Shown: one piece after another, positions 1 through 10,399 of the stretch | Position numbering within the stretch: position 1 is the stretch's first letter | Layout: each line of letters begins with the position of its first letter | Assembly (NCBI RefSeq): GCF_003149745.1 | Contig: NZ_QGEG01000002.1 | Location: 62,001 to 126,000, forward strand | Reading direction: 5' to 3' | From: Flagellimonas aquimarina | Lineage (GTDB): Bacteria; Bacteroidota; Bacteroidia; Flavobacteriales; Flavobacteriaceae | DNA: 64,000 nt | The notes under the pieces: model-generated | Database searches by the model: none | What the model was told of the DNA's origin: nothing | Seen by the model: the letters and a program-made list of their open reading frames with translations, nothing else | Translations under genes and position numbers: made by a program

Positions 1-185
1 AGATTTCTACAGCTATGAAATGGTTGATCAGTTACGCTAGAAAACGTAATGAAAAATCCATGGCGCAAAAATTGGCTGCAGAAGTTTTAGCTGCTGCCAA
101 AGAAGAAGGCGCGGCGGTTAAGAAAAGAGTAGATACTCACAAGATGGCGGAAGCCAATAAAGCATTCTCTCACTTTAGATTCTAG
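1..185 (+). CDS. rpsG: 30S ribosomal protein S7, 3' end only
   Basis: The window opens inside this gene; the last 60 codons are present, with the frame starting at base 3 and a TAG stop at 183-185. The translation contains [12 protein letters not shown] and ends in [11 protein letters not shown], which is the conserved C-terminal helix region of S7. S7 nucleates assembly of the 30S head on 16S rRNA and lines the E-site. It stands 8 nt before fusA, the usual rpsL-rpsG-fusA str-operon order, so rpsL should lie just outside the window. Confidence 0.95.
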   Translation, partial: ISTAMKWLISYARKRNEKSMAQKLAAEVLAAAKEEGAAVKKRVDTHKMAEANKAFSHFRF

Positions 186-193
186 TTGGTAAA

Positions 194-2320
194 ATGTCAA
201 GAGATTTAAAATATACAAGGAATATTGGTATTGCAGCACACATTGATGCTGGAAAAACCACTACTACGGAGCGTATTCTTTTTTATACAGGTGTAAGTCA
301 CAAAATAGGTGAGGTGCATGATGGCGCCGCAACCATGGACTGGATGGAGCAAGAGCAGGAGCGAGGTATTACCATTACTTCTGCAGCAACTACTTGTACA
401 TGGGAATTCCCTACAGAAAACGGAAAGCCTACGGCAGATGCTAAAGGATACCACTTTAATATAATAGATACCCCAGGTCACGTTGATTTTACCGTAGAGG
501 TGAATCGTTCACTACGTGTATTGGATGGTTTGGTCTTTTTGTTCAGTGCTGTTGATGGTGTGGAACCACAATCAGAAACGAACTGGAGATTGGCTGATAA
601 CTATAAAGTGCCACGTATTGGTTTCGTTAACAAAATGGACCGTCAAGGATCTAACTTTCTTATGGTTTGTAATCAGGTGAAAACTATGCTTGGTTCCAAT
701 GCAGTTCCAATTGTATTGCCAATAGGAGACGAAGCTGATTTTAAAGGAATTGTTGACCTGGCAAAAAACAGAGCTATTGTATGGCACGATGAGAACTTTG
801 GTTCTACATTCGATGTTATCGATATCCCTGAAGAAATGAAGGCTGAAGTTAAGGAGTATAGAGCTGCCTTGATTGAAGCAGTTGCGGAATATGATGAGGA
901 GTTGATGGAGAAATTCTTCGAAGATGAAGATTCTATCACTGAAGAGGAAGTGCATGCTGCACTTAGAGCTGCTGTTATGGATAGAGCTATCATTCCTATG
1001 GTATGTGGTTCTTCATTCAAAAATAAGGGAGTTCAATTTTTGTTGGACGCTGTTTGTCGCTACCTGCCATCACCTATAGATAAGGATGATATAGTTGGTA
1101 CCGATCCAAATACAGGTAATGAAATTACTAGAAAGCCTGATCCGAAAGAACCATTTTCTGCCTTAGCATTTAAAATTGCTACAGATCCTTTCGTAGGTCG
1201 TTTGGCATTCTTTAGAGCATATTCTGGTCGTTTGGACGCGGGTTCATATATTTTGAACAATCGTTCAGGTAAAAAAGAACGTATTTCCCGTATTTATCAA
1301 ATGCATTCAAATAAGCAAAATGCTATTGATTACATAGAAGCTGGAGATATAGGTGCTGCCGTTGGATTTAAGGATATTAAGACTGGGGATACCATGTCTG
1401 CTGAGAAACATCCGATTGTATTGGAAAGTATGGATTTCCCTGATCCTGTAATTGGTATTGCGGTTGAGCCTAAAACTAAGGCTGATGTGGATAAGTTGGG
1501 AATGTCTTTGGCTAAATTGGCCGAGGAAGATCCTACCTTCCAGGTAAAAACTGATGAAGCATCTGGTCAGACTATTATTTCTGGTATGGGTGAGCTTCAC
1601 TTGGATATTATTGTAGACCGTTTACGTCGCGAATTTAAGGTTGAAGTGAACCAAGGTCAGCCTCAGGTTGAATACAAGGAAGCGATTACGCAATCTGCAG
1701 ATCATAGAGAAGTTTACAAAAAGCAGTCTGGTGGTCGAGGTAAGTTTGCAGATATTGTATTTACCATGGAGCCTGCTGGTGAAGATGTGGTTGGATTAGA
1801 GTTTGTGAACACAATTAAAGGAGGTAATATTCCTAAAGAATATATTCCATCAGTAGAAAAAGGATTTAAAGAAGCCATGAAAAATGGTCCTTTGGCCGGA
1901 TTTGAAATGGATAGTATGAAGGTTACTTTAAAGGACGGTTCTTTCCACCCTGTGGATTCGGATTCATTATCCTTTGAATTGGCTGCAAAAATGGGATACA
2001 AAGCTGCTGCAAAATCTGCGAGGTCCGTATTGATGGAGCCTATCATGAAGATTGAGGTGTTAACACCTGAAGAAAACATGGGTGATATTGTTGGGGATCT
2101 TAACAGACGTAGAGGAACCATTAGCGATATGAGTGATAGAGCTGGTTCTAAAGTGGTAAAAGGTGAAGTGCCATTATCAGAAATGTTCGGTTATGTAACT
2201 TCATTGAGAACATTGTCTTCTGGTAGAGCTACTTCTACTATGGAATTTTCGCACTATGCAGAAACTCCTACCAATATTGCAGAAGAAGTTATAAAATCAG
2301 TAAAAGGAGTAACCGCTTAA
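194..2320 (+). CDS. fusA: Elongation factor G
   Basis: This is the translocation GTPase that moves tRNA-mRNA after peptide transfer and helps recycle ribosomes. The 708-residue length is normal for the family (about 700). The G1 loop AHIDAGKT (residues 15-22), the switch II motif DTPGHVDF and the NKMD base-recognition motif are all present, followed by the usual domains II-V with GMGELHLDI in domain III. The start [13 protein letters not shown] fits the family. It sits between rpsG (8 nt upstream) and rpsJ (12 nt downstream); no tuf gene follows, which joins the str and S10 operons directly. Confidence 0.98.
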   Translation: MSRDLKYTRNIGIAAHIDAGKTTTTERILFYTGVSHKIGEVHDGAATMDWMEQEQERGITITSAATTCTWEFPTENGKPTADAKGYHFNIIDTPGHVDFTVEVNRSLRVLDGLVFLFSAVDGVEPQSETNWRLADNYKVPRIGFVNKMDRQGSNFLMVCNQVKTMLGSNAVPIVLPIGDEADFKGIVDLAKNRAIVWHDENFGSTFDVIDIPEEMKAEVKEYRAALIEAVAEYDEELMEKFFEDEDSITEEEVHAALRAAVMDRAIIPMVCGSSFKNKGVQFLLDAVCRYLPSPIDKDDIVGTDPNTGNEITRKPDPKEPFSALAFKIATDPFVGRLAFFRAYSGRLDAGSYILNNRSGKKERISRIYQMHSNKQNAIDYIEAGDIGAAVGFKDIKTGDTMSAEKHPIVLESMDFPDPVIGIAVEPKTKADVDKLGMSLAKLAEEDPTFQVKTDEASGQTIISGMGELHLDIIVDRLRREFKVEVNQGQPQVEYKEAITQSADHREVYKKQSGGRGKFADIVFTMEPAGEDVVGLEFVNTIKGGNIPKEYIPSVEKGFKEAMKNGPLAGFEMDSMKVTLKDGSFHPVDSDSLSFELAAKMGYKAAAKSARSVLMEPIMKIEVLTPEENMGDIVGDLNRRRGTISDMSDRAGSKVVKGEVPLSEMFGYVTSLRTLSSGRATSTMEFSHYAETPTNIAEEVIKSVKGVTA

Positions 2321-2332
2321 TTTTTCAGCAAG

Positions 2333-2638
2333 ATGAGTCAAAAAATAAGAATAAAACTTAAATCTTACGATCACAATTTGGTGGATAAATCTGCTGAAAA
2401 GATTGTGAAGACAGTTAAGACAACAGGTGCTGTGGTTACTGGTCCAATTCCATTGCCAACGCACAAAAAGATATTTACGGTTTTGCGTTCACCTCACGTG
2501 AACAAAAAATCAAGAGAGCAATTCCAATTGAGTTCTTATAAGAGGTTGTTGGATATTTATAGCTCTTCATCAAAAACCATTGATGCCCTTATGAAGCTTG
2601 AGCTTCCTAGTGGTGTTGAGGTTGAGATAAAAGTATAA
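2333..2638 (+). CDS. rpsJ: 30S ribosomal protein S10
   Basis: The product has 101 residues (103 in E. coli) and contains the conserved [11 protein letters not shown] start and the [10 protein letters not shown] loop that reaches into the 30S head. In E. coli S10 also acts as NusE in transcription antitermination. It is the last gene before a 155-nt structured gap preceding rplC. That is unusual placement: in E. coli the S10-operon leader lies before rpsJ, not after it. Confidence 0.97.
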   Translation: MSQKIRIKLKSYDHNLVDKSAEKIVKTVKTTGAVVTGPIPLPTHKKIFTVLRSPHVNKKSREQFQLSSYKRLLDIYSSSSKTIDALMKLELPSGVEVEIKV

Positions 2639-2793
2639 TTAGTTGCTGCCTTAATAAGGTGGTGGACATGTCCTGAGCGTTTCGCAATGGAAAAACGGAG
2701 AAAGAAAAAAATCTGGGTCAGAGGATTTTCTTGACCCAATTTTTTTGCCAAGAAATTGGCGTAACAAAAAGTAAACAATTAATAATTATATAT
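2639..2793 (+). promoter_or_regulatory. Structured rplC leader with terminator-like hairpin (candidate r-protein attenuator)
   Basis: This 155-nt non-coding gap is the largest in the ribosomal cluster. Read by eye it holds CCTT-aat-AAGG (2649-2659), the palindrome GGACATGTCC (2664-2673), GCG-ttt-CGC (2677-2685), a 7-bp stem TGGGTCA (2714-2720) / TGACCCA (2732-2738) followed at once by a T-rich run (2740-2746), and a GCCAA / TTGGC stem closed by a GAAA tetraloop (2747-2760). Hairpin plus T-run is the layout of an intrinsic terminator inside the operon. The rplD product L4 autoregulates the S10 operon in E. coli by attenuation, so an analogous role here is reasonable but inferred. Confidence 0.5.
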
Positions 2794-3411
2794 ATGTCTG
2801 GGTTAATAGGTAGAAAAATCGGTATGACCAGCATCTTTGACGAGAGTGGAAAGAATATTCCATGCACCGTTCTTGAAGCTGGACCATGCGTGGTTACCCA
2901 AGTCAGAACCGAAGAGGTTGACGGGTACAGTGCCCTTCAGCTTGGTTTCGATGACAAGGCAGAAAAACGTGCAAACAAGGCTGAACTAGGTCATGTTAAA
3001 AAGGCAGGTGCTTCTCCAAAGAAGAAAGTCGTTGAATTCCGAGATTTTGAAGGTGAATACAAATTAGGTGATACTTTGAGTGTTGACCTTTTTGTAGAAG
3101 GTGAATTTGTGGATGTAGTTGGTACATCAAAAGGAAAAGGTTTTCAAGGTGTTGTTAAAAGACATGGTTTTGCCGGTGTGGGTCAAGCGACTCACGGTCA
3201 ACATAACAGACTTAGGGCTCCAGGTTCCATTGGTGCTGCATCATACCCAGCTCGCGTTTTCAAAGGAATGAAAATGGCAGGTAGAATGGGTGGAGGAAGA
3301 GTGACAGTTCAAAACTTGAAAGTATTGAAAGTGGTTGCGGACAAAAACCTTATCGTAGTAAAAGGTTGTGTTCCTGGTCACAAAAATGCTTACGTAACAA
3401 TTGAGAAGTAA
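2794..3411 (+). CDS. rplC: 50S ribosomal protein L3
   Basis: The start is taken at ATG 2794, giving [15 protein letters not shown] and 205 residues (209 in E. coli); an in-frame TTG upstream at 2731 lies inside the leader hairpin and is rejected. L3 binds domain VI of 23S rRNA and reaches toward the peptidyl transferase centre; the conserved glycine-rich segment [15 protein letters not shown] and the later [14 protein letters not shown] loop are present. The stop overlaps the rplD start by one base (TAATG), so the two are likely translationally coupled. Confidence 0.97.
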   Translation: MSGLIGRKIGMTSIFDESGKNIPCTVLEAGPCVVTQVRTEEVDGYSALQLGFDDKAEKRANKAELGHVKKAGASPKKKVVEFRDFEGEYKLGDTLSVDLFVEGEFVDVVGTSKGKGFQGVVKRHGFAGVGQATHGQHNRLRAPGSIGAASYPARVFKGMKMAGRMGGGRVTVQNLKVLKVVADKNLIVVKGCVPGHKNAYVTIEK

Positions 3412-4040
3412 TGAAGGTTGCAGTTTTAGATATTAAAGGAAAAGAAACAGGAAGAAAGGTTGACCTTTCTGATGATGTTTTCGCTATAGAGCCTAATGAG
3501 CATGCCATCTATTTAGATGTTAAGCGATATTTGGCACACCAGAGACAAGGTACCCATAAGGCTAAAGAAAGAGCTGAGATAGTAGGTAGTACCAGAAAGA
3601 TTAAAAAACAAAAAGGAACTGGTACCGCAAGGGCTGGTAGTATTAAATCTCCTATTTTTAGAGGTGGTGGTAGAATTTTTGGTCCAAGACCAAGAGATTA
3701 CCAACAAAAATTGAACAAAAATGTTAAGCGTTTGGCTAGAAAATCAGCCTTAACATTAAAATCAAAAGACAAGGCTTTGGTTGTTGTTGAAGACTTCAGT
3801 TTTGAAGCGCCAAAAACCAAAGATTTTAAAGCATTTTTGACCTCTCTTGGAATAGAAAATAAAAAGTCTCTTATAGTGTTGGGCGATTCAAATAATAATG
3901 TATATTTGTCGTCGCGCAATTTGGAGCGTTCCGAAGTTGTAACAAGCTCAGAATTAAGTACTTACAAGATTATTAATGCTGGTAAGGTAGTGCTGACTGA
4001 AAGTGCTTTGGAAGGAATAGAATCGAACCTAAAGAAATAA
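3411..4040 (+). CDS. rplD: 50S ribosomal protein L4
   Basis: The product has 209 residues (201 in E. coli). The extended loop that lines the exit tunnel is recognisable from [15 protein letters not shown] to the [13 protein letters not shown] segment. L4 is an early assembly protein, and in E. coli it represses its own operon at transcription and translation. It overlaps rplC by one base and precedes rplW by 7 nt. If the hairpin at 2714-2746 is a real attenuator, L4 is the first ligand to suspect. Confidence 0.96.
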   Translation: MKVAVLDIKGKETGRKVDLSDDVFAIEPNEHAIYLDVKRYLAHQRQGTHKAKERAEIVGSTRKIKKQKGTGTARAGSIKSPIFRGGGRIFGPRPRDYQQKLNKNVKRLARKSALTLKSKDKALVVVEDFSFEAPKTKDFKAFLTSLGIENKKSLIVLGDSNNNVYLSSRNLERSEVVTSSELSTYKIINAGKVVLTESALEGIESNLKK

Positions 4041-4047
4041 GAATATC

Positions 4048-4338
4048 ATGAGTGTGTTGATAAAACCAATCATTACGGAAAAAATGACCGCGGACAGCGA
4101 GCTTTTCAATCGTTATGGTTTCTATGTTGACCCTAAGGCCAACAAACTTCAGATCAAAGAAGCGGTTGAGACTACCTATGGTGTTTCTGTGGATAAAGTA
4201 CGTACCATGAACTATGGTCCAAATCGTAAAAGTCGTTATACAAAAACAGGAATCCAACACGGAAAGACTAATGCCCTAAAAAAGGCAATTGTAGATGTGG
4301 CGGAAGGCGATATTATTGATTTTTACAGTAATCTATAA
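4048..4338 (+). CDS. rplW: 50S ribosomal protein L23
   Basis: The product has 96 residues (100 in E. coli) and begins MSVLIKPIITEKMT, the conserved L23 opening. L23 sits at the exit of the peptide tunnel and is the docking site for signal recognition particle (Ffh, encoded here at 44.8 kb) and trigger factor. The C-terminal half carries the basic RKSRYTKTG stretch that contacts 23S rRNA. It is placed between rplD and rplB with gaps of 7 and 9 nt, the universal order. Confidence 0.96.
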   Translation: MSVLIKPIITEKMTADSELFNRYGFYVDPKANKLQIKEAVETTYGVSVDKVRTMNYGPNRKSRYTKTGIQHGKTNALKKAIVDVAEGDIIDFYSNL

Positions 4339-4347
4339 AGACGAGAG

Positions 4348-5172
4348 ATGTCAGTTAGAAAATTAAAACCGATAACCCCTGGACAGCGTTTTAGAGTAGT
4401 AAACGGATTTGACGCGATTACTACTGATAAGCCGGAGAAAAGTTTACTTGCTCCGTTAAAAAAGTCTGGCGGTAGGAACAGTCAAGGAAAAATGACCATA
4501 CGGCACAGAGGTGGTGGTCATAAAAGAAGGTATCGTGTTATCGACTTTAAAAGAGATAAGCAAGGTATTGATGCTACTATTGTTTCAATACAATACGATC
4601 CTAATAGAACTGCATTCATCGCGCTAGTTGAATATAAAGATGGCGAGAAGAGATATGTGGTTGCCCAAAATGGAATGCAGGTAGGTCAGAAGATTTCTTC
4701 TGGTACTAAATCTGCTCCAGAAATAGGAAATGCACTTCCTTTAAGTGAGATTCCATTGGGTACTATTATTTCTTGTATCGAATTAAGACCTGGTCAAGGT
4801 GCTGTTATGGCAAGAAGCGCAGGTACTTTTGCTCAGTTAATGGCAAAGGATGGAAAGTTCGTTACGATTAAACTACCATCTGGTGAAACACGTATGATAT
4901 TGGCCAACTGTTTGGCTACTATAGGTGCGGTTTCCAACTCCGACCACCAATTGTTAGTGTCTGGTAAAGCAGGTAGGAGCAGATGGTTGGGTAGAAGGCC
5001 AAGAACTAGACCGGTAGCCATGAACCCTGTCGATCACCCAATGGGTGGTGGTGAAGGAAGGGCTTCTGGAGGTCATCCTCGATCTAAGAACGGTATTCCT
5101 GCTAAAGGATTTAGAACTCGTTCTAAGACAAAAGACACAAATAGATATATCATAGAACGTAGAAAGAAATAA
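4348..5172 (+). CDS. rplB: 50S ribosomal protein L2
   Basis: The product has 274 residues (273 in E. coli). L2 is needed for subunit association and for building the peptidyl transferase centre. The universally conserved C-terminal loop [14 protein letters not shown] with its key histidine is present, as is [12 protein letters not shown] near the N-terminus. It lies 9 nt after rplW and 12 nt before rpsS, in the conserved S10-operon order. Confidence 0.98.
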   Translation: MSVRKLKPITPGQRFRVVNGFDAITTDKPEKSLLAPLKKSGGRNSQGKMTIRHRGGGHKRRYRVIDFKRDKQGIDATIVSIQYDPNRTAFIALVEYKDGEKRYVVAQNGMQVGQKISSGTKSAPEIGNALPLSEIPLGTIISCIELRPGQGAVMARSAGTFAQLMAKDGKFVTIKLPSGETRMILANCLATIGAVSNSDHQLLVSGKAGRSRWLGRRPRTRPVAMNPVDHPMGGGEGRASGGHPRSKNGIPAKGFRTRSKTKDTNRYIIERRKK

Positions 5173-5184
5173 AAGTAAAAGCAA

Positions 5185-5463
5185 ATGGCACGTTCATTAA
5201 AAAAAGGACCTTACGTTCATCATAGTCTGGAAAAGAAAGTCCAGAATAATATAGATTCAGGTAAGAAAACGGTAATCAAAACATGGTCTAGGGCCTCAAT
5301 GATAACACCGGATTTCGTAGGGCAAACCATAGCGGTACATAATGGGAGACAATTTGTTCCTGTTTACGTAACTGAAAACATGGTAGGTCACAAGCTTGGA
5401 GAATTTTCACCTACAAGATCCTTTAGAGGTCATGCAGGAGCTAAAAACAAAGGAAAAAAGTAA
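5185..5463 (+). CDS. rpsS: 30S ribosomal protein S19
   Basis: The product has 92 residues, identical in length to the E. coli protein. It starts [15 protein letters not shown] and contains [20 protein letters not shown], the core of the family, with [11 protein letters not shown] near the end. S19 forms a complex with S13 in the 30S head and contacts the A-site tRNA region. It is located between rplB and rplV. Confidence 0.98.
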   Translation: MARSLKKGPYVHHSLEKKVQNNIDSGKKTVIKTWSRASMITPDFVGQTIAVHNGRQFVPVYVTENMVGHKLGEFSPTRSFRGHAGAKNKGKK

Positions 5464-5470
5464 GTAAGCT

Positions 5471-5878
5471 ATGGGAGTTCGAAAAAAACAAATGGCCGAA
5501 AGGTTGAAAGAAGAAAAAAAGCAGCTTGCTTTTGCAAAGCTTAACAACTGCCCTACTTCACCAAGAAAGATGCGTTTAGTAGCTGACTTGATCAGAGGGA
5601 AGCAGATAGAAATGGCACTTGCAATTTTAAAGTTCAATTCTAAAGAAGCTTCTAGAAAGTTGGAGAAACTTTTACTTTCTGCAATTGCTAACTGGGAAGC
5701 TAAGAATGAGGATGCAAGTATTGAAGATGCAGACCTTTATATAAAGGAAATCCGTGTGGATGGTGGTACTATGTTGAAAAGATTGCGCCCAGCACCCCAA
5801 GGTAGAGCACACAGAATTAGAAAACGTTCCAATCATGTTACCATGGTTTTGGAATCTAACAACAACGTTCAAAGCTAG
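5471..5878 (+). CDS. rplV: 50S ribosomal protein L22
   Basis: The product has 135 residues against 110 in E. coli. The extra length is partly an N-terminal lysine-rich extension ([18 protein letters not shown]) ahead of the conserved [19 protein letters not shown]. The hairpin that lines the exit tunnel is seen near the C-terminus ([18 protein letters not shown]). The start at 5471 is preferred because it directly follows rpsS by 7 nt; the internal ATG 18 nt downstream is a weaker alternative. Confidence 0.96.
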   Translation: MGVRKKQMAERLKEEKKQLAFAKLNNCPTSPRKMRLVADLIRGKQIEMALAILKFNSKEASRKLEKLLLSAIANWEAKNEDASIEDADLYIKEIRVDGGTMLKRLRPAPQGRAHRIRKRSNHVTMVLESNNNVQS

Positions 5879-5886
5879 AGTATAAT

Positions 5887-6603
5887 ATGGGACAGAAAAC
5901 CAATCCGATAGGAAATCGCTTAGGAATTATCAGAGGATGGGAATCCAACTGGTACGGTGGTAAAGATTACGGCGATAAGCTGGCTGAGGATGATAAAATA
6001 AGAAAATATATCCATGCACGTTTGGCAAAAGCAAGTGTGTCTAGGGTTATTATTGAAAGGACTTTAAAACTTATTACCATTACTATTACCACAGCAAGAC
6101 CAGGTATTATTATCGGTAAAGGAGGTCAGGAAGTTGATAAGCTTAAAGAAGAGCTCAAAAAAATTACTGGTAAAGAAGTTCAAATCAATATTCACGAAAT
6201 CAAGAGACCTGAGCTTGATGCCAATTTGGTAGCTGCAAGTGTTGCAAGGCAAATTGAAAGTAGAATTTCATATAGAAGAGCCATCAAAATGGCTATTGCA
6301 GCTGCAATACGCATGAATGCAGAGGGTATTAAGATTCAGATTTCTGGACGTTTGAATGGAGCTGAAATGGCACGTTCAGAGTCTTACAAAGAAGGAAGGA
6401 TTCCATTATCAACTTTCCGTGCAGATGTAGATTATGCTTTGCATGAAGCGCATACTACTTACGGAAGATTGGGTATCAAAGTTTGGATAATGAAAGGTGA
6501 GGTTTATGGTAAGAGAGAACTTTCCCCGTTAGTAGGATTGTCCAAAAGTCAAGGAAAAGGCGGCAAACAAGATGGTAAAAAACCACAACGTCGTAGAAAG
6601 TAA
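5887..6603 (+). CDS. rpsC: 30S ribosomal protein S3
   Basis: The product has 238 residues (233 in E. coli). It has [14 protein letters not shown] at the start, a KH-domain GxxG signature in [15 protein letters not shown], and the C-terminal domain with [15 protein letters not shown]3 binds the 3' domain of 16S rRNA, and with S4 and S5 it forms the mRNA entry helicase. The tail is lysine- and arginine-rich ([16 protein letters not shown]). It is 8 nt after rplV and 20 nt before rplP. Confidence 0.97.
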   Translation: MGQKTNPIGNRLGIIRGWESNWYGGKDYGDKLAEDDKIRKYIHARLAKASVSRVIIERTLKLITITITTARPGIIIGKGGQEVDKLKEELKKITGKEVQINIHEIKRPELDANLVAASVARQIESRISYRRAIKMAIAAAIRMNAEGIKIQISGRLNGAEMARSESYKEGRIPLSTFRADVDYALHEAHTTYGRLGIKVWIMKGEVYGKRELSPLVGLSKSQGKGGKQDGKKPQRRRK

Positions 6604-6623
6604 TAAGATAAAGTAAAGGTAAA

Positions 6624-7043
6624 ATGTTACAGCCAAAAAGAACAAAATTTCGTAAGGCCCAGAAGGGACGTATGAAAGGAGACTCTCAAAGAGGACACCA
6701 GCTTTCCAATGGAATGTTTGGTATCAAATCCTTGGATTCACACTTCATTACCTCCCGTCAGATAGAAGCTGCGCGTATTGCTGCGACAAGGTATATGAAA
6801 AGACAAGGCCAACTGTGGATTAAAATATTTCCAGACAAGCCTATCACTAAGAAGCCTCTAGAAGTACGTATGGGTAAAGGAAAAGGTGCTCCGGAATATT
6901 TTGTAGCCGTTGTTAAGCCTGGAAGAATCATGTTTGAGGTAGCTGGAGTTCCAATGGATATTGCAAAGGAAGCGTTAAGACTTGCCGCACAAAAATTACC
7001 TGTGAAAACCAAGTTTATCGTAGCAAGGGATTATTCCGCTTAA
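6624..7043 (+). CDS. rplP: 50S ribosomal protein L16
   Basis: The product has 139 residues (136 in E. coli). It begins [19 protein letters not shown] and contains [19 protein letters not shown], the signature around the region near the A-site and the 5S rRNA interface. L16 is needed late in 50S assembly and for tRNA positioning. Its position between rpsC and rpmC is the conserved one. Confidence 0.97.
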   Translation: MLQPKRTKFRKAQKGRMKGDSQRGHQLSNGMFGIKSLDSHFITSRQIEAARIAATRYMKRQGQLWIKIFPDKPITKKPLEVRMGKGKGAPEYFVAVVKPGRIMFEVAGVPMDIAKEALRLAAQKLPVKTKFIVARDYSA

Positions 7044-7061
7044 TTTTTAATTGAGAAGAAG

Positions 7062-7253
7062 ATGAAACAATCAGAGATAAAAGAACTTTCAATTGAAGAG
7101 CTAAAAGAAAGGTTAGCTGAACAGAAAAAACAACACGCTGACCTGAAAGTGGCGCATTCAGTTACTCCTTTGGAAAATCCTTTACAAATAAGAAAAACGA
7201 GAAGGACGGTGGCAAGACTTGCAACAGAATTAACAAAAAGGGAATTACAATAA
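7062..7253 (+). CDS. rpmC: 50S ribosomal protein L29
   Basis: The product is a 63-residue two-helix protein (63 in E. coli) with the [14 protein letters not shown] opening and the [16 protein letters not shown]-terminal helix. L29 is next to L23 at the tunnel exit. It is placed 18 nt after rplP and 13 nt before rpsQ. Confidence 0.95.
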   Translation: MKQSEIKELSIEELKERLAEQKKQHADLKVAHSVTPLENPLQIRKTRRTVARLATELTKRELQ

Positions 7254-7266
7254 TTGGTTCTGCCTT

Positions 7267-7524
7267 ATGGAAAAAAGAAATTTAAGAAAAGAAAGAATAG
7301 GGGTTGTTACCAGCAACAAAATGGAGAAATCAATAGTGGTTTCTGAGGTAAAGCGTGTAAAGCACCCTATGTACGGTAAGTTCGTTTTGAAGACCAAAAA
7401 GTATGTTGCCCATGACGAAAAGAATGATTGCAAAGAAGGCGACACCGTTAAAATAATGGAAACAAGACCATTGAGTAAGACTAAATGTTGGAGACTGGTT
7501 GAAATCCTTGAAAGAGCTAAATAA
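7267..7524 (+). CDS. rpsQ: 30S ribosomal protein S17
   Basis: The product has 85 residues (84 in E. coli). It is an OB-fold primary 16S binder recognised by [18 protein letters not shown] and by [14 protein letters not shown]. The gap to rplN is only 2 nt, indicating tight coupling. Confidence 0.96.
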   Translation: MEKRNLRKERIGVVTSNKMEKSIVVSEVKRVKHPMYGKFVLKTKKYVAHDEKNDCKEGDTVKIMETRPLSKTKCWRLVEILERAK

Positions 7525-7526
7525 TT

Positions 7527-7895
7527 ATGTTACAGCAAGAATCTAGATTAAAGGTTGCGGACAACACGGGGGCTAAAGAAGTTTTGACCATTCGTGTGCT
7601 TGGAGGAACAAAAAGAAGATATGCTTCGTTGGGAGATAAGATTGTAGTTACTGTTAAAGAAGCTGCTCCCAATGGTACCATAAAAAAAGGTTCTGTTTCA
7701 ACAGCTGTTGTGGTTCGTACAAAAAAAGAGGTAAGAAGACCAGATGGTTCTTACATCCGTTTTGATGACAACGCATGTGTGTTATTGAATCCTACAGGTG
7801 AAATGCGAGGAACTAGGGTTTTTGGACCAGTTGCCAGAGAGCTTAGGGACAAACAGTTCATGAAGATTGTTTCATTAGCCCCAGAGGTGCTTTAA
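7527..7895 (+). CDS. rplN: 50S ribosomal protein L14
   Basis: The product has 122 residues (123 in E. coli). The start [19 protein letters not shown] and the segment [18 protein letters not shown] are highly conserved. L14 lies at the subunit interface, contacts 16S helix 14 and binds the silencing factor RsfS in other bacteria. It is located 2 nt after rpsQ and 16 nt before rplX. Confidence 0.98.
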   Translation: MLQQESRLKVADNTGAKEVLTIRVLGGTKRRYASLGDKIVVTVKEAAPNGTIKKGSVSTAVVVRTKKEVRRPDGSYIRFDDNACVLLNPTGEMRGTRVFGPVARELRDKQFMKIVSLAPEVL

Positions 7896-7911
7896 AAGAA
7901 ATATCAGAAAG

Positions 7912-8223
7912 ATGAAGTTGAAAATAAAAACAGGGGATACGGTAAGAGTCGTTGCGGGAGACCACAAAGGCACTGAAGGTAAAATACTTCAGCTTGACCG
8001 TGAAAACAACAAAGCTATTGTAGAAGGAGCCAATATGGTTTCTAAACACGAAAAGCCAAGTGCAAAAAACCCTCAGGGTGGAATTGTTAAAAAGGAAGCT
8101 CCTATCCATATCTCTAACCTTTCGTTGATCGATCCAAAATCTGGAGAGACCACAAGAGTAGGTTATGAAGTGAGAGATGGAAAGAAAGTTAGATTTGCGA
8201 AAAAATCCAATGAAGTAATTTAG
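7912..8223 (+). CDS. rplX: 50S ribosomal protein L24
   Basis: The product has 103 residues (104 in E. coli). It contains a KOW motif ([20 protein letters not shown]) typical of this assembly-initiating 23S binder, then [20 protein letters not shown]. The gap to rplE is only 2 nt. Confidence 0.97.
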   Translation: MKLKIKTGDTVRVVAGDHKGTEGKILQLDRENNKAIVEGANMVSKHEKPSAKNPQGGIVKKEAPIHISNLSLIDPKSGETTRVGYEVRDGKKVRFAKKSNEVI

Positions 8224-8225
8224 TT

Positions 8226-8777
8226 ATGAGTTACATTCCAAGATTAAAGACAGAATATAAAGAACGTGTTGTAAAAGCATTGTCTGAAGAATTTGGTTAC
8301 AAAAACGTAATGCAAGTTCCAAAGTTGGAAAAGATAGTTGTTAGCCGTGGGGTTGGTGCTGCTGTATCTGACAAAAAGCTTATTGATCACGCGGTTGATG
8401 AGTTGACAAATATTACGGGCCAAAAGGCTATTGCCACTCTTTCTAAAAAGGATGTTGCTTCCTTTAAATTAAGAAAGGGTATGCCAATTGGTGCCAAGGT
8501 GACTCTTAGGGGAGAAAAAATGTATGAATTTTTAGACAGATTGATTACATCTGCACTTCCTAGGGTACGTGACTTTCAAGGAATAAAAGCTACAGGTTTT
8601 GACGGAAGAGGAAATTATAACCTTGGTGTTACCGAGCAAATCATATTCCCAGAAATCAATATTGATAAAATCAACAGAATTAATGGTATGGATATTACAT
8701 TCGTTACTTCTGCGGAAACAGATAAAGAAGCAAAATCATTGTTAACCGAACTGGGATTACCCTTTAAAAAGAACTAA
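8226..8777 (+). CDS. rplE: 50S ribosomal protein L5
   Basis: The product has 183 residues (179 in E. coli). It carries 5S rRNA into the large subunit together with L18. The family signature is seen in [18 protein letters not shown] and [18 protein letters not shown]. It has 2-nt gaps on both sides (rplX, rpsN). Confidence 0.97.
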   Translation: MSYIPRLKTEYKERVVKALSEEFGYKNVMQVPKLEKIVVSRGVGAAVSDKKLIDHAVDELTNITGQKAIATLSKKDVASFKLRKGMPIGAKVTLRGEKMYEFLDRLITSALPRVRDFQGIKATGFDGRGNYNLGVTEQIIFPEINIDKINRINGMDITFVTSAETDKEAKSLLTELGLPFKKN

Positions 8778-8779
8778 TT

Positions 8780-9049
8780 ATGGCTAAGGAATCAATGAAA
8801 GCCCGTGAGGTAAAAAGGGCTAAGACGGTAGCAAAATATGCTGAAAAGAGAAAAGCTCTTAAAGAAGCAGGTGATTATGAAGCTTTACAAAAGCTTCCAA
8901 AAAACGCATCTCCAGTACGTATGCGAAACCGTTGCAAATTGACTGGAAGACCAAGAGGATATATGAGAACATTTGGTATATCTAGGGTTACTTTTAGGGA
9001 AATGGCCAATCAAGGCTTGATTCCAGGAGTTAAAAAAGCAAGTTGGTAA
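8780..9049 (+). CDS. rpsN: 30S ribosomal protein S14, zinc-independent type
   Basis: The product has 89 residues (101 in the long E. coli form). The C-terminal core [19 protein letters not shown] is present, but there is only one cysteine and no CxxC pair, so this is the zinc-free version. S14 helps assemble the 30S head with S3 and S10. It lies 2 nt after rplE and 17 nt before rpsH. Confidence 0.96.
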   Translation: MAKESMKAREVKRAKTVAKYAEKRKALKEAGDYEALQKLPKNASPVRMRNRCKLTGRPRGYMRTFGISRVTFREMANQGLIPGVKKASW

Positions 9050-9066
9050 ACAGATAAAGAAAAGAA

Positions 9067-9465
9067 ATGCTTACAGATCCAATTTCAGATTATTTGACCA
9101 GAATTAGAAATGCCAGTAGTGCAGGTCATAGGGTAGTGGATATTCCCGCTTCCAATCTAAAAAGACAGATTACCAAAATATTGTTCGATCAAGGATATAT
9201 TTTGAGCTACAAGTTCGAGGATAACAAAGTTCAAGGGAACATTAAAATTGCCTTGAAGTATGATAAGTTTACCAAAGAGCCGGTTATCAAAAAATTGCAA
9301 AGGGTAAGTAAACCTGGACTACGTAAATATTCTGGTTCAGACGAATTGCCAAGAGTTCTTAACGGCTTGGGTGTTGCTATTATATCAACGTCCCATGGTG
9401 TTATGACAAGCAAGCAAGCTAAGCAAGATAACGTAGGTGGCGAAGTTTTGTGCTACGTTTATTAA
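9067..9465 (+). CDS. rpsH: 30S ribosomal protein S8
   Basis: The product has 132 residues (130 in E. coli). The start MLTDPISDYLTRIRNA and the C-terminal motif STSHGVMTSKQAKQDNVGGE are the S8 hallmarks; the latter contacts 16S helix 21. In E. coli S8 represses the spc operon by binding near the rplE start. No obvious mimic of that site was seen here, since rplX-rplE spacing is 2 nt. Confidence 0.97.
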   Translation: MLTDPISDYLTRIRNASSAGHRVVDIPASNLKRQITKILFDQGYILSYKFEDNKVQGNIKIALKYDKFTKEPVIKKLQRVSKPGLRKYSGSDELPRVLNGLGVAIISTSHGVMTSKQAKQDNVGGEVLCYVY

Positions 9466-9484
9466 TTGAGTAAAGAGAAAAAAA

Positions 9485-10027
9485 ATGTCTAGAATAGGTA
9501 ACAATCCAATTACAATTTCTGATGGAGTCACTGTAGAAGTGAACGAGAATGTAGTTACCGTTAAAGGTAAGTTGGGAGAGTTGTCCCAGGAGTTTTCAGG
9601 GGTTACGGTTAAGGTTGAAGATGGAAGTGTACATGTGGCGAGACCTTCAGATTCCAAAGAACATAAAGCCAAGCATGGGCTGTACAGGTCCTTGATTTTG
9701 AATATGGTTGAAGGAGTCTCTAAAGGCTGGACCAAAGAACTTGAATTGGTCGGTGTAGGTTACAGAGCAAGCAATCAGGGGCAAAAATTGGATTTGGCTT
9801 TAGGTTTCTCTCATAACATTGTAATGAATATTGCTTCAGAAGTTAAGATTGAAGCTATTTCTGAAAAAGGGAAAAACCCAATAATAAAATTAACGTCTCA
9901 TGACAAGCAATTGGTGGGTCAGGTGGCCGCCAAGATTAGAGCTTTCCGTAAGCCAGAGCCTTACAAAGGAAAAGGAATCAAGTTTGTAGGTGAACAGTTA
10001 AGAAGAAAAGCCGGTAAATCAGCATAA
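9485..10027 (+). CDS. rplF: 50S ribosomal protein L6
   Basis: The product has 180 residues (177 in E. coli), with two tandem L6 folds. [11 protein letters not shown] starts the protein and [21 protein letters not shown] is the conserved C-terminal 23S-binding signature. L6 lies near the sarcin-ricin loop where EF-G docks. It is 19 nt after rpsH and 11 nt before rplR. Confidence 0.97.
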   Translation: MSRIGNNPITISDGVTVEVNENVVTVKGKLGELSQEFSGVTVKVEDGSVHVARPSDSKEHKAKHGLYRSLILNMVEGVSKGWTKELELVGVGYRASNQGQKLDLALGFSHNIVMNIASEVKIEAISEKGKNPIIKLTSHDKQLVGQVAAKIRAFRKPEPYKGKGIKFVGEQLRRKAGKSA

Positions 10028-10038
10028 TAAGTAACAAG

Positions 10039-10392
10039 ATGGGATTATCTAAGACCGAAAGAAAATTACGAATCAGAAGAAGAATACGAAAAGTTTCTGC
10101 TGGTACTGAAACAAGACCAAGATTGTCTGTTTTCAGAAGTAATAAAGAGATATACGCTCAATTGATTGATGATGAAAATGGTGTCACATTGGCTGCTGCA
10201 TCATCAAGGGATAAAGACGTAGATGCAAAAGGAACAAAAATTGAAATTGCAAGCCAAGTAGGTAAAGCAATTGCAGAGAAAGCTGCAAAACTAGGTTTTG
10301 AAACAGTGGCTTTTGATAGAGGGGGAAACCTTTACCACGGCAGGGTTAAATCATTGGCTGAAGGAGCTAGAGAAGCAGGACTTAAATTCTAA
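10039..10392 (+). CDS. rplR: 50S ribosomal protein L18
   Basis: The product has 117 residues, the same length as in E. coli. It binds 5S rRNA with L5 in the central protuberance. The arginine-rich N-terminus [15 protein letters not shown] and the C-terminal [17 protein letters not shown] are family marks. It is located between rplF and rpsE. Confidence 0.97.
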   Translation: MGLSKTERKLRIRRRIRKVSAGTETRPRLSVFRSNKEIYAQLIDDENGVTLAAASSRDKDVDAKGTKIEIASQVGKAIAEKAAKLGFETVAFDRGGNLYHGRVKSLAEGAREAGLKF

Positions 10393-10399
10393 ATAAACT

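Noticed and set aside
206-2121. Several minus-strand open frames of 60-135 codons antisense to fusA
   Set aside because: They lie fully inside fusA, have no recognisable domain and show composition expected from the reverse of a conserved gene.
2731-2793. Longer rplC with a TTG start at 2731
   Set aside because: The extension runs over the hairpin and T-run and has no L3 homology; the canonical [10 protein letters not shown] start is at 2794.
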